In this document: positions 50,177 through 59,459 of the stretch, piece by piece
Position numbering within the stretch: the first letter of the stretch is position 1
How the letters are laid out: each line of letters starts with the position of its first letter
NCBI RefSeq assembly: GCF_030532965.1
Contig: NZ_JAUNKC010000001.1
Location: forward strand, 124,001 to 188,000
Length of the DNA: 64,000 bases
DNA from: Corynebacterium sp.
GTDB lineage: Bacteria > Actinomycetota > Actinomycetes > Mycobacteriales > Mycobacteriaceae
Reading direction: 5' to 3'
The notes under the pieces: generated by a model
The model's input: only the letters and a program-made list of their open reading frames with translations
The model's database searches: none
What the model was told of the DNA's origin: nothing
Program-made: the position numbers and the translations under genes

Positions 50177-50956
50177 CTACCGCCAGGCCGGATTGTTTTC
50201 AAACGCGAAGCGATAGTACTCCTTGTGCTTAAGTTTGGCAGCGGCTGCTTCATCACAAATCACGGTTGCGTGCTGATGTAGCTGCAAAATTGAGGCTGGG
50301 CAGTGTGCTGATACCGCACCTTCAACTGTTGCCGCAATCGCATCGGCCTTATTCTCGCCAGTTGCCAGCAAGAGCAGGTGTCCGGCTTCACCGATGGTGC
50401 CCAAGCCCTGGGTGAGAACCCGAACCGGCACATCTTCAGCCGAGCCAAAAAACCGGGAATTATCGGCGATGGTTTGTGGATGGAGAATTTTCATCCGAGT
50501 ACGAGAACTGAGCGAGGAACCAGGCTCGTTGAAACCGATATGACCATCGGTGCCGATCCCCAGCAATTGGATGTCGATACCCCCAGCATCCCGAATCGCA
50601 GCATCGTAGGCTTGGCCCGCTGCGGCAATAGCAGCCGGATCCGGATTGGTGCCGTCCGGGCTAAACACCTGAGCATCATCAATATCAACGTGACTGGTTA
50701 GTTCCCTCCGGATGGTGGCGTAGTAGCTTTGTTCGTGTTCTTTATCCAATCCGACATATTCATCCAACAGGAAGGCAGTGCAGTCGCTAAAACTCAAGCC
50801 CTCTTCCTTATGCCGCCGGATGAGTTCTTGGTACATGGCAACCGGTGTTGATCCGGTGGCTAGCCCCAACGTTTTTCCACCTCGGATGTATTTTTCGAAG
50901 ATATTGGCAGCGAACTGCGCAACAGCAGCCCCATCCTGGGCGATGATTATTTCCAT
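50177..50956 (-). CDS. nagB: Glucosamine-6-phosphate deaminase
   Basis: A 259-residue enzyme that converts glucosamine 6-phosphate to fructose 6-phosphate and ammonia. The motifs [17 protein letters not shown] and [14 protein letters not shown] are all present. The last gene of the sialic acid/amino sugar operon; it starts nine bases after nagA. Confidence 0.95.
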   Translation of the reverse strand: MEIIIAQDGAAVAQFAANIFEKYIRGGKTLGLATGSTPVAMYQELIRRHKEEGLSFSDCTAFLLDEYVGLDKEHEQSYYATIRRELTSHVDIDDAQVFSPDGTNPDPAAIAAAGQAYDAAIRDAGGIDIQLLGIGTDGHIGFNEPGSSLSSRTRMKILHPQTIADNSRFFGSAEDVPVRVLTQGLGTIGEAGHLLLLATGENKADAIAATVEGAVSAHCPASILQLHQHATVICDEAAAAKLKHKEYYRFAFENNPAWR

Positions 50957-50965
50957 GTGATTTTC

Positions 50966-52117
50966 TCACCTTTCATTAGGTAATGCCTCTATAAGTTCGC
51001 CGCGCCGATACACTTCACGCAGCGTTAAATCCTCTTCCATGACGACAACATTGGCGTCTTTTCCAACCGCAATATCACCAGCATTAAGACCCAATAGGTC
51101 AGCAGCCGTAGAACTGACCAGACCCACCATGTCGCTTAACGCCCAACCGTTGGTGGTATGCCGCCGCAGCTGCTCATAAATAGTGGAGGTACCGCCCGCT
51201 ATGGCGCCCCCATCGCTCAGTCGCGCCACACCATCAGCCACGGTAACCGCTAGCGCCCCTAACTGATAATCACCGTCAGTCATTCCCGCGGCTGCCATTG
51301 CATCCGTAATGAACATTGAATTTTCCGGGGCGCAGTTGCGCACCATTTCGACGATCCCATCATGCAAATGCACCCCATCGGCCACCAACTCCACCACAGC
51401 CTTACCCCGCGCCGCAGCATCAAGTAATGCCGCCGCGGCTCCTGGTTGCCGGTGATGAATCTGTGGCATTGCGTTAAACAAATGGGTAGCGGTTACTGTC
51501 ACGCCTTTTGCAATCGCATGCTCTATCACCTGCCAGGTGAGATCCACACTAGCGTCAGTATGTCCCAACGATGCGATGATGTTGTAGTCGGCGCAGACGT
51601 CGATAAGCTCTAACGCATTGTCGGTTTCGGGCGCGAAGGTGACCGACCGCAAAAACCCCCGGCCAGCTCGTGCTACCTTCTCCAACAATTCGGGATCGCC
51701 TGGGATAATAGCGGCTGGGTCCTGAGCCCCACATCTACTGTGATTAACAAACGGGCCTTCCATGTGCACCCCAACAATTTCGCCTTCCTCGGCAAGACCT
51801 GCCAAAATGTCGGTTTGTCGCAGCAACACCTCCCTTGGTGCAGAAACTAGCGAAGCGAGCAATTGAGTCGTGCCAAACGCGAGGTGATGTCGGGCTGCGC
51901 GGCGGCATCCTTCACGATCAGAATTGGGAAATGATTCACCAGCGCCACCATGGTTATGGATATCGGTGAAGCCAGGGAAAATAATCGGCAGGTTGTCATG
52001 CTCTGTATCAGCGGCTAATTCAGTAATTTCCGTAATCTTTCCGCCCGATATAGTCAGTGTTGCTGGCGTCGGTTCCGGGTATCCGCGCCGGACAATCTTG
52101 CCAGTGATAGTAGTCAT
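50966..52117 (-). CDS. nagA: N-acetylglucosamine-6-phosphate deacetylase
   Basis: A 383-residue amidohydrolase. P-G-F-T-D-I-H-N-H-G-G, E-G-P-F, L-G-H-T-D-A-S, T-H-L-F-N-A-M and I-T-D-A-M-A-A-A are the expected metal and catalytic motifs. It removes acetate from GlcNAc-6-P and feeds NagB. The ATG overlaps the nanK stop (ATGA), so the two are coupled. Confidence 0.94.
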   Translation of the reverse strand: MTTITGKIVRRGYPEPTPATLTISGGKITEITELAADTEHDNLPIIFPGFTDIHNHGGAGESFPNSDREGCRRAARHHLAFGTTQLLASLVSAPREVLLRQTDILAGLAEEGEIVGVHMEGPFVNHSRCGAQDPAAIIPGDPELLEKVARAGRGFLRSVTFAPETDNALELIDVCADYNIIASLGHTDASVDLTWQVIEHAIAKGVTVTATHLFNAMPQIHHRQPGAAAALLDAAARGKAVVELVADGVHLHDGIVEMVRNCAPENSMFITDAMAAAGMTDGDYQLGALAVTVADGVARLSDGGAIAGGTSTIYEQLRRHTTNGWALSDMVGLVSSTAADLLGLNAGDIAVGKDANVVVMEEDLTLREVYRRGELIEALPNER

Positions 52118-53004
52118 GAGAGTTCTTTCGACAGCACGTTGCGTGCCAAGTGCGCTGCCCCTACCAGGGGAGCGTTGGTTCCTAGCGTTGCTTGCGTGCA
52201 GGTTACTGATGAATGGGAATTAAGCAGCTGGGAATGAATGCCGGCTGCAAACGGCTCTAGGATTTCCGGCAAGGTACCTACTCCCCCGCCCACGACCACC
52301 GCGTCAACGTCGTAAGCAGTGATGAAACCACCTAACGCCGCACCAACACACCGCATGGCGTCGGTGATGGTAGAAATAGCAGCTGAGACACCGGATCGGT
52401 AATCCGCCATGACGTCTTCCAACCGGTCAGTCCCGTAGGCTTTAGCCATAGCTGGGCCGGAACCGACGTTTTCAATACGATCGCAACCGCCATCTGGCGT
52501 TGGCCCTAATAAATATGCGATCTCGCCACGACTGAAATGCGGCGAATCTATCAGTTGACCAGAACGAACGATCGCTCCGCCGATTCCTGTGCCGATGGAA
52601 ACAAACAACACTTCTTTATCGGCGCCGATACCGTAGACGGCTTCGCCTAGGCCCATCACCCGAACATCATTGTTAACGGCGGTGGGCAGGCCACAAATGG
52701 ATTGAATCCGATCCTGAACGTCGGTGCCCTGCCAGTTAGGCATGGTGACACCAGAGTGAAGAATAACCCCATCACCGACAACCCCCGGGGCGCCAACTCC
52801 GATCCGTTGGACTTCCCACCCCTTTGTGCGGGCAAATTCTTGCTGTTCGGTAATAGCTGCAATAGTTTCGGCCACCACCACTTCCCCGCCTTCCTTGGCT
52901 CGGGTGGGGCGTACCTGTCGATTATGAACAATTGTTGGTTGTGAGTCTTGGACAATGCCAGTGGCAATTTTGGTGCCACCGATGTCGACGGCGATAGTGA
53001 CCAT
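52114..53004 (-). CDS. nanK: N-acetylmannosamine kinase (ROK family)
   Basis: A 296-residue sugar kinase. The ATP site D-I-G-G-T-K-I-A-T is at the N-terminus and G-I-G-G-A-I-V, N-D-V-R-V-M-G-L-G-E-A and G-G-G-V-G-T-L-P lie further on. The usual ROK zinc motif C-x-C-G-x2-G-C-x-E is reduced to G-G-C-D-R-I-E-N, which is also seen in some NanK proteins. It phosphorylates ManNAc made by NanA. Context (nanE, nanA) fixes the substrate better than sequence. Confidence 0.9.
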   Translation of the reverse strand: MVTIAVDIGGTKIATGIVQDSQPTIVHNRQVRPTRAKEGGEVVVAETIAAITEQQEFARTKGWEVQRIGVGAPGVVGDGVILHSGVTMPNWQGTDVQDRIQSICGLPTAVNNDVRVMGLGEAVYGIGADKEVLFVSIGTGIGGAIVRSGQLIDSPHFSRGEIAYLLGPTPDGGCDRIENVGSGPAMAKAYGTDRLEDVMADYRSGVSAAISTITDAMRCVGAALGGFITAYDVDAVVVGGGVGTLPEILEPFAAGIHSQLLNSHSSVTCTQATLGTNAPLVGAAHLARNVLSKELS

Positions 53005-53023
53005 GATTAACCTGACGTTTTTG

Positions 53024-53722
53024 TTATAGCTTTGCTACTGCTTCCCGCAGTGGCGTGTAATGGTTGTACACGGCGGCGCGGAATGCCTCAACATCTTGGG
53101 AGTGCAGGGCGCGCACGATGTCGCCGTGGCTTTCGATAGTACGTTCCACATCGGCTGATACTGAAATATTCAACATCGGTACCACTTCAGAATGGATCAG
53201 CCACAGCGCTTCGGACAGCTCCCGAATGAATGCATTGCTGATGGGTTTTAACAGCAACGAGTGGAACTGCTGGTCTTCCTTGGCAAAATTTCCGTGATCT
53301 TCAAAGGAAGAACGCATATTGGCGACGATCCCCATGAGCTCACCGATCGTTTCTGCGGTGTGCACCCGCATTAATTCCTCGGCGACCGAAATCTCGAAGG
53401 CCTGCCGAGTGTCGACGACCTCAAGCAGATGCGCCGCCGAATGCGCGGTATCGAGCGTAACCCGCAACACCATGCCGCGCACCAGGGGGGAAAGGGACAT
53501 TTTGGAAATAAAGGTGCCTTGCCCCCGCCGGATTTCCACGATATCGAGGGATTGGAGAGTACGCATCGCTTCACGGACCGAGGACCTGGAGCAATCCAAT
53601 TCTTGGCAGAGCACGGTTTCGCTCGGTAATACGTCGCCGATCTGTAGTCGGTGGTCGCGGATGTATTTTTCGATGCCTTCGACGGCAGATTGAGTGGTGC
53701 TTTGCGCCAGTGCTTTCGTCAT
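53024..53722 (-). CDS. nanR: GntR/FadR-family regulator of the sialic acid locus
   Basis: A 232-residue repressor. The winged helix (about 15-80) includes L-D-C-S-R-S-S-V-R-E-A-M-R-T-L and R-R-G-Q-G-T-F-I; the C-terminal FCD-type helical domain binds the ligand. In C. glutamicum the NanR orthologue represses nan and sia genes and responds to aminosugar phosphates. It lies in the middle of the operon, before nanK by 19 bases. Confidence 0.88.
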   Translation of the reverse strand: MTKALAQSTTQSAVEGIEKYIRDHRLQIGDVLPSETVLCQELDCSRSSVREAMRTLQSLDIVEIRRGQGTFISKMSLSPLVRGMVLRVTLDTAHSAAHLLEVVDTRQAFEISVAEELMRVHTAETIGELMGIVANMRSSFEDHGNFAKEDQQFHSLLLKPISNAFIRELSEALWLIHSEVVPMLNISVSADVERTIESHGDIVRALHSQDVEAFRAAVYNHYTPLREAVAKL

Positions 53723-53756
53723 CTTTTCATCATCCTTAAACCAAACCGTACCGATA

Positions 53757-53765
53757 TGATGTCTT
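53757..53765 (+). promoter_or_regulatory. TGATGTCTT word before nanR
   Basis: TGATGTCTT lies 35 bases before nanR and the same nine bases occur at 61130-61138 about 50 bases before siaE. Because both positions are expected control points of this locus, the word may be part of a NanR site, but there is no clear symmetry. Confidence 0.3.
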
Positions 53766-53774
53766 CTTTTGAGG

Positions 53775-54458
53775 TTAGCGTGAAATGGCCTCGTTAAACC
53801 AGCGAGTGATCGATGTGGGGTGAGTTATAGCGGTTCCGACACAGGCAGCGTGAATCGGGCGGGTGAAAACTTCCGCGATATCAGCCACCGTGTGAATCCG
53901 GCCTTCGACGATGATCGGGGCGGAAATCCGCTCGCATACGGCGTCGATAAGCTCAAAATCGGGCCCCGGTGTCTTCGGACGATCCCCGGTATAGCCAGCC
54001 AAGGTGGTGCCGATGAAATCAGCGCCCGCCTCCTCGGCCGCCAGGGCGTCGTCAAGGCTACCGCAATCCGCCATCACCGCAACACCCGGAAACTCCTCGT
54101 GGATCGCGCGGCACGCGTCGGCAAACGTTCCGCCCAGCCGGGGGCGTGAGGTTGCGTCGATGGCGACTACCGACGCGCCCGCCATGGCGCACGCCCGAGC
54201 GTGTGCTACCGACGGGGTGATGTACACGCCCTCGTGTCCGTATTTGATCAGGCCGATCACGGGGGTTTCCACAGCTTGCCGGGCGGCGGCGATATCCACC
54301 ACGCCTTGCACCCGCACCGCAACGGCACCGCCTTCGACTACCGCCTGGCACATCCGGGCGGTGACCTCTGGTGTTCGTAGCGGTTCGCCGGGATATGCCT
54401 GGCAGCTGACAATCAACCCTTTGGTCTGGGCGATAATTCTCGAAAGATCGGTGCTCAT
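53775..54458 (-). CDS. nanE: N-acetylmannosamine-6-phosphate 2-epimerase
   Basis: A 227-residue TIM-barrel epimerase converting ManNAc-6-P to GlcNAc-6-P. V-R-V-Q-G-V-V-D, V-I-G-L-I-K, D-A-T-S-R-P-R, M-A-D-C-G and E-G-R-I-H-T are in expected order. Starts 19 bases after nanA. Product feeds NagA. Confidence 0.93.
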   Translation of the reverse strand: MSTDLSRIIAQTKGLIVSCQAYPGEPLRTPEVTARMCQAVVEGGAVAVRVQGVVDIAAARQAVETPVIGLIKYGHEGVYITPSVAHARACAMAGASVVAIDATSRPRLGGTFADACRAIHEEFPGVAVMADCGSLDDALAAEEAGADFIGTTLAGYTGDRPKTPGPDFELIDAVCERISAPIIVEGRIHTVADIAEVFTRPIHAACVGTAITHPTSITRWFNEAISR

Positions 54459-54477
54459 TGCTTCACTTTCCTATCCG

Positions 54478-55398
54478 TTAATCCAGCACGCCTGTCGCGC
54501 GCAGAATGTCCGCGATGCGGTCGACGGCCTCGCCTTCTAGGGTGCGAACCGGTGCGGGCATGGTGTTCGAGGCGAAGACGCCTTGTACCATCAGTGCGGT
54601 CTTGAACGACCCTACCCCGGCGCCGAAACCTTGAATGCCTTCCGGAGCGAACACAATGCGCATGAGCTGTGCCAATCGGTCTTGCTCGCTGCGTACCGTC
54701 TCCCAATCCCCAGCCTGGTAGGCCTGCCACTGCTTGACGTAGCCAACCGGATCGACGTTGCCCAACCCGGGCACGCAGCCATCCGCGCCGGAGAGATAAG
54801 CGCCGTCGACCACTACCTCGTGGCCGGTGAGAATCGTTAGCGGATGTCCGGCTTCCTCGTTGTCTTGGCACAGGAAGCGGAAGGCAACGTCATCGCCGGA
54901 GGAATCCTTGACCCCCGCGAGCACTCCTTCGGTGCCGAGCTTCACCAACAGCGAACCTGGAAGCTTCGTGTGCACGCACACCGGAATGTCGTAGGCGAAC
55001 AGCGGCAGATCCACCGCTTCTTTGACCATGCGGAAGTGCCGTTCCACCTCCTCTAATCCCTGCAGCGCATAGAACGGGGCGGTGACCACGATGGCATCGG
55101 CGCCGAGTTCCTGGGCAACCTTTGCGTGCTCAATGACCCGCAGGGTTTCGGTGTCGATGCAGCCCACCATGACCGGCACCCGGCCAGCGGCGAATTCTAC
55201 TGCCGCCGCGATGATTTCCCGTCGACGGGCATCGGTGGAGAAAACCACCTCGCCGGAGGAACCAAGAACAAAGAGCCCGGAAACCCCGGCGTCGACAAGC
55301 TTGTCGATCAGCCGCTTGTAACTGTCGCGGTCAAACTCCCCTGCTTCGGTAAGCGGAGTAACAACAGGTGGAATGACCCCACGGAAATCCGTAGACAT
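54478..55398 (-). CDS. nanA: N-acetylneuraminate lyase
   Basis: A 306-residue class I aldolase of the DapA family. It splits N-acetylneuraminate to ManNAc and pyruvate. G-S-S-G-E, F-A-Y-D-I-P (catalytic Tyr) and G-V-K-D-S-S-G-D (Schiff-base Lys) are present, as in the NanA/DapA fold. The nan genes around it fix the function. ATG 55398 with AAAGG is chosen over 55413. Starts 40 bases after siaI. Confidence 0.9.
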   Translation of the reverse strand: MSTDFRGVIPPVVTPLTEAGEFDRDSYKRLIDKLVDAGVSGLFVLGSSGEVVFSTDARRREIIAAAVEFAAGRVPVMVGCIDTETLRVIEHAKVAQELGADAIVVTAPFYALQGLEEVERHFRMVKEAVDLPLFAYDIPVCVHTKLPGSLLVKLGTEGVLAGVKDSSGDDVAFRFLCQDNEEAGHPLTILTGHEVVVDGAYLSGADGCVPGLGNVDPVGYVKQWQAYQAGDWETVRSEQDRLAQLMRIVFAPEGIQGFGAGVGSFKTALMVQGVFASNTMPAPVRTLEGEAVDRIADILRATGVLD

Positions 55399-55438
55399 GA
55401 ACGAACCTTTCATAAGTTAGTGAACAAACGTGTGAAGC

Positions 55439-56272
55439 TTAAAACCCGCTATGCGGCTCTTGCACCAGCGACGGAACCGCCGACAGCAGCATCCTGGTGT
55501 AGTCGTCTTTAGCGTTGGTGAAGATATCGTGGGTGGATTGCTCCTCCACGATCGAACCCTTATTCATCACCGCGATGCGATCCGAAATAAACCGAACCGT
55601 GTTGATGTCGTGGGAAATAAACACCAACCCCAACCCCAATTGCTCCTTTAACTCCGTGAGCAAATTAAGCACCTGGGCGCGCACCGACACATCCAAAGCG
55701 GAGGTCGGTTCGTCAGCGATGATGATGTCCGGTTCCAGCACCAATGCCCGCGCAATCGCGACGCGCTGGCGCTGACCGCCGGAAATCTGACGCGGCAATA
55801 CCTCCAACGCCGACTGTGGCAGGCCAACCAGATCGAGCAATTCCTTGACTCGTTCCACCCGCGACTGCGGAGTGCCAATGCCGTGGATCCGCAACGGGTC
55901 CGTCAACGCATCGCGCACAATCATTCGAGGATTCAAAGCAGTCGCCGGATCCTGGAACACGACGGAAACCGCCCGTCCGATCTCCTTGCGGCCAGCTGCA
56001 TTGAATTTCGCGGGCGCACCCCTAAACAGCACCTCGCCCTTGGTAGGTTTTTGTAAGCCCACCATGACCCGCGCCGCGGTCGATTTACCGCAACCGGATT
56101 CGCCCACGATGCCGAGCGTCTTACCCTTAAAAATCTTCATGCTGACATCATTAACCGCGTGGACCTTGTCCGGCCTAAACAGCTTTCCGGTGCGCGACGT
56201 GTGGATGACATGCACGTTTTTGAGTTCAATGACGGGGACATCATTGCTCGTAGCGGTGTTAGCAGTAGTCAT
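55439..56272 (-). CDS. siaI: Sialic acid ABC transporter ATPase
   Basis: A 277-residue DppF/OppF-type ATPase. Walker A G-E-S-G-C-G-K-S-T, Q-loop F-Q-D-P, signature I-S-G-G-Q-R-Q-R-V-A and D-E-P-T-S-A-L-D. Similar to C. glutamicum SiaI of the SiaEFGI importer. The long open frame upstream overlaps siaG and is not used; ATG 56272 lies 22 bases after siaG ends. Confidence 0.88.
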   Translation of the reverse strand: MTTANTATSNDVPVIELKNVHVIHTSRTGKLFRPDKVHAVNDVSMKIFKGKTLGIVGESGCGKSTAARVMVGLQKPTKGEVLFRGAPAKFNAAGRKEIGRAVSVVFQDPATALNPRMIVRDALTDPLRIHGIGTPQSRVERVKELLDLVGLPQSALEVLPRQISGGQRQRVAIARALVLEPDIIIADEPTSALDVSVRAQVLNLLTELKEQLGLGLVFISHDINTVRFISDRIAVMNKGSIVEEQSTHDIFTNAKDDYTRMLLSAVPSLVQEPHSGF

Positions 56273-56294
56273 TATCGTTCTACCTCGTTTTCGC

Positions 56295-58322
56295 TTACGT
56301 ATGCTTTTCGACGAACTCAGGCAGCTCGGCGTACCAATGCTCCGGCCCCACTTCCACCATGACCGTCGGGGTATGAAGTCCAACGGTTGGGTGGGAAGAC
56401 CTCGGCGCAAACCGATCGCCATCGACGAATTCCCGTGGGCTCGGCACGGTACCCGGCACCTGATGCAGGTGACCCGCACCCGATTCGATGGACAACACCG
56501 CACCCAACAGACCCTTCGTGTATTCGTGGGTCGGGTTCATCATCAATTCCGCCGTCGGAGCTTGCTCCACGATCTGTCCGGCGTACATGACCGTCACCCG
56601 GTGCGACACCGACGCGACCAGCGCCAGATCGTGGGACACGAACACCATGGCAAAGCCCAGCTTTTGTTGCAGCTCGTGCAGCAAGTCGATGACCTGCTTC
56701 TGCACCGTCACATCCAGCGCGGTGGTCGGCTCGTCGGCGATAACCAGCTTCGGATCACGGGTCAGCGCCATGGCGATCAACACGCGTTGCCGCTGGCCGC
56801 CGGACAATTCGTGGGGATAGGACTTCAAGGTACGAACCGGATCTAGTCCCACCAATTCCAAAAGCTCTTCAGCGGTACGGGTACCGCCCCGCTTTGTCAA
56901 CTGCTTCATCTGGGCAGAAATCAGCATGGACGGATTCAACGAGGACAATGCGTCCTGATAGATCATGGCAATCTCGTGGCCGCGCAGCGCGTTGTGCGCC
57001 TTGGGGTCCATACCCACCAATTGCTTGCCATCGAAATTGATCTCACCCGTGATCTCCGCCGTGTCCGGCAGCAGACCCATGATGGTCATGGCCGTAATCG
57101 ATTTACCGCAACCAGACTCGCCCACCAGACCCATGGTTTCACCTGGACGCACCGAGAAGCTCACATTATCGACGATGGCAACATCGCCATGTGCAGCCGG
57201 GAACTTAATAGAAAGGTTCTTAACCTCCAACAATGGGGCCTTAGCCAACTCTTCCGCAGAAAGCACCAGGCGATCTGTGCGATTTAGCTCCGATACCCGC
57301 AGGGCATTCAACCGCTCCGCCAAAGATTCTTCCTGACGAACGTATTCCGCAACGATCTTCTCATTGGTCTTTTCAATCTCGGCGGCGGTCGGCTTCGCGG
57401 CGTTCGTGTTCGTCCGGGCGCGAGGCGCGGCCAATGCGTCCGTCAACCCCTCCGACAAAACATTCAACGACAACGTGGTAATCAGAATCATCAACCCAGG
57501 GAAGAAGGTTGGCCACCACCGACCGGTGGTCAACAATTGCTTACCATCAGCCAAGATATTGCCCCACGACGGGTTAGGCGGCTGGACGCCAGCCTGGATG
57601 AAGGACAAAGACGCTTCCAACACGATGGCATCCGCAACCAACACCGTGGCAAACACCATGATCGGGGCGATACAGTTCCTGGCCACATGCTTAAACAGAA
57701 TCCACCAGGTCCGAGCACCCATGACCTTGGTGGCCGAGACATAATCTTCGCCGAACTGGCTCAGCACATTCGCACGCACAATACGAGACAGCTGCGGAAT
57801 ATACAGGAAGCCAATCGCGAAGACGATCACGCCCACCGACTTACCCAGCGAGGCAACGAATACAGCCACCAGCGCGATACCAGGGAAGGACATGATGATG
57901 TCCAAGATACGCATGAGGATTTCGGAAACCACCTTGCCAGCGGTAGCCGCAATCGAACCCAACACCGCCGCGATAGCTAAAGCCATAGCGGTCGATAGCA
58001 AACCAATAGCCAAAGAGTACCGCGCACCGTACGCCACCCGGGAGAAAATATCCCGGCCTGTTCCATCCGTACCGAACCAGAACGTGGAATCAGGTGCCAC
58101 CGAGGGATTAAGCAAACCATCCTCCGGAACCGGATAAATCTCCGGGTCTAGTGGAAGAGATGTGGCCAGCGGGTCGAACTTAGAAATCACCGGAGCGAAA
58201 ATAGCCAGCAACACCACTACAAACAGCACACCAATGGCAATCCGCGATCCAACGGACATCTTCGACTTGTTAAACCGAAGACCCGGTACGCTTAACTTTT
58301 CTGTCATTTTCCGCCGAATCAT
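56295..58322 (-). CDS. siaG: Fused permease/ATPase of the sialic acid transporter
   Basis: A 675-residue fusion. Residues about 20-310 are a DppC-type permease with the F-G-T-D-x-x-G-R-D-I-F signature and the EAA-like segment G-A-R-T-W-W-I-L-F-K-H. A linker with charged residues (about 310-360) joins an ATPase domain (about 365-620: G-E-S-G-C-G-K-S, L-S-G-G-Q-R-Q-R, D-E-P-T-T-A-L-D). Such fusion is known for C. glutamicum SiaG. The start shares its A with the siaF stop (TAATG), so it is strongly coupled. Confidence 0.9.
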   Translation of the reverse strand: MIRRKMTEKLSVPGLRFNKSKMSVGSRIAIGVLFVVVLLAIFAPVISKFDPLATSLPLDPEIYPVPEDGLLNPSVAPDSTFWFGTDGTGRDIFSRVAYGARYSLAIGLLSTAMALAIAAVLGSIAATAGKVVSEILMRILDIIMSFPGIALVAVFVASLGKSVGVIVFAIGFLYIPQLSRIVRANVLSQFGEDYVSATKVMGARTWWILFKHVARNCIAPIMVFATVLVADAIVLEASLSFIQAGVQPPNPSWGNILADGKQLLTTGRWWPTFFPGLMILITTLSLNVLSEGLTDALAAPRARTNTNAAKPTAAEIEKTNEKIVAEYVRQEESLAERLNALRVSELNRTDRLVLSAEELAKAPLLEVKNLSIKFPAAHGDVAIVDNVSFSVRPGETMGLVGESGCGKSITAMTIMGLLPDTAEITGEINFDGKQLVGMDPKAHNALRGHEIAMIYQDALSSLNPSMLISAQMKQLTKRGGTRTAEELLELVGLDPVRTLKSYPHELSGGQRQRVLIAMALTRDPKLVIADEPTTALDVTVQKQVIDLLHELQQKLGFAMVFVSHDLALVASVSHRVTVMYAGQIVEQAPTAELMMNPTHEYTKGLLGAVLSIESGAGHLHQVPGTVPSPREFVDGDRFAPRSSHPTVGLHTPTVMVEVGPEHWYAELPEFVEKHT

Positions 58323-59287
58323 TAGATGCTCCTAATCCGCGGGTTGACCAATACATACAACAGGTCAACGATGATGTTGATAAGAATGAAAGCGATCGAA
58401 ACCGTCAACGTAACGCCCTGCACCAAGAACACATCGTTACGGGTCACACCGTCGAGAATCAACTGGCCCATCGCCTGAATATTGAAGATGATCTCAATGA
58501 CCACCGCGCCACCCATCAGGTAGCCCACCCGCAAACCTAGAACAGTAATCGGGGTAATAAGTGCATTGCGCAAAACATTGCGCCCAATCACAACCGGCTT
58601 CGGAATACCCGCACCAATCGCCGTGCGCACGTAATCCTTATCCAGCTCCTCCACCATCGCGGTACGAACCACACGGGTCAACGAACCAGCAACCGGAACC
58701 GCCAGCGCAAAGGACGGAAGGAACATGTTATTGATATATGTGCCCGGATCCTCGGAGAACGGCACCCACCCAGAAATCAGCGCCGGGAACCAACCAGTAC
58801 CAGACGGAACGGTACCGAAAGCTTGAATGAGCAGGATCGCCAACCAAAACGACGGGGTTGCCAAGGATGCAATCGACAGCACCCGAATCAACTGATCCGG
58901 CCAGCCGTCCCGGTAAAGCGCGGCGATCACGCCGAGGGTAAAAGAAATCACCATCGCGATGATCAAACCAACAAACGTCAGCTGCAATGTGATGGGGAAA
59001 GCCGCCGCAACCAATTCGGTCACGTCCGTATTGCCCTTAGATGTTCCCAGATCAAAACGGAGCAACCCCAACAAGAATTGGAAGTACCGCACTAAAAGTG
59101 GATCATTGAGACCGTGATCCTCCCGGTATTGGTCGATAGCCTCCTTGGTTGCGGATTCGCCCAAGGCCAACCGCGCCGGGTCAGCCGGTGAGAAAGACAT
59201 GACGAAGAAAACGAGGAATGTCACACCCAAGACCATGATGGGTAGTGCCACGAGTCTTCTTCCGATCAGTCGGATGAGATTTGACAC
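58322..59287 (-). CDS. siaF: Sialic acid ABC transporter permease
   Basis: A 321-residue DppB-type permease with six helices. F-F-V-M-S-F-S-P-x-D-P-A and the conserved cytosolic loop R-T-A-I-G-A-G-I-P-K fit the family. GTG start at 59287 has AAGGGAG upstream. Co-transcribed with siaG. Confidence 0.88.
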   Translation of the reverse strand: MSNLIRLIGRRLVALPIMVLGVTFLVFFVMSFSPADPARLALGESATKEAIDQYREDHGLNDPLLVRYFQFLLGLLRFDLGTSKGNTDVTELVAAAFPITLQLTFVGLIIAMVISFTLGVIAALYRDGWPDQLIRVLSIASLATPSFWLAILLIQAFGTVPSGTGWFPALISGWVPFSEDPGTYINNMFLPSFALAVPVAGSLTRVVRTAMVEELDKDYVRTAIGAGIPKPVVIGRNVLRNALITPITVLGLRVGYLMGGAVVIEIIFNIQAMGQLILDGVTRNDVFLVQGVTLTVSIAFILINIIVDLLYVLVNPRIRSI

Positions 59288-59419
59288 AGCGAAATGCTCC
59301 CTTCGCGAGAAATGAAGCTTTTGGTTTGTATAGTCGGTTTTAGCAGGTTCACTAGTGAACGAAAGTGTTTTTAGTTGTGTACCCCAGAAGTTTAAAAATC
59401 CCCCTTGTGTAACCAGTGC

Positions 59420-59450
59420 GGGCGGCGCTAGCGGTGGTGCAGCGCCGCCC
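59420..59450 (-). other. Stem-loop between siaE and siaF
   Basis: GGGCGGCGCT (59420-59429) and AGCGCCGCCC (59441-59450) form a perfect 10-base stem directly after the siaE stop. It may reduce read-through so that the binding protein is made in excess over the permease. Confidence 0.55.
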
Positions 59451-59459
59451 GGCGGTCAT

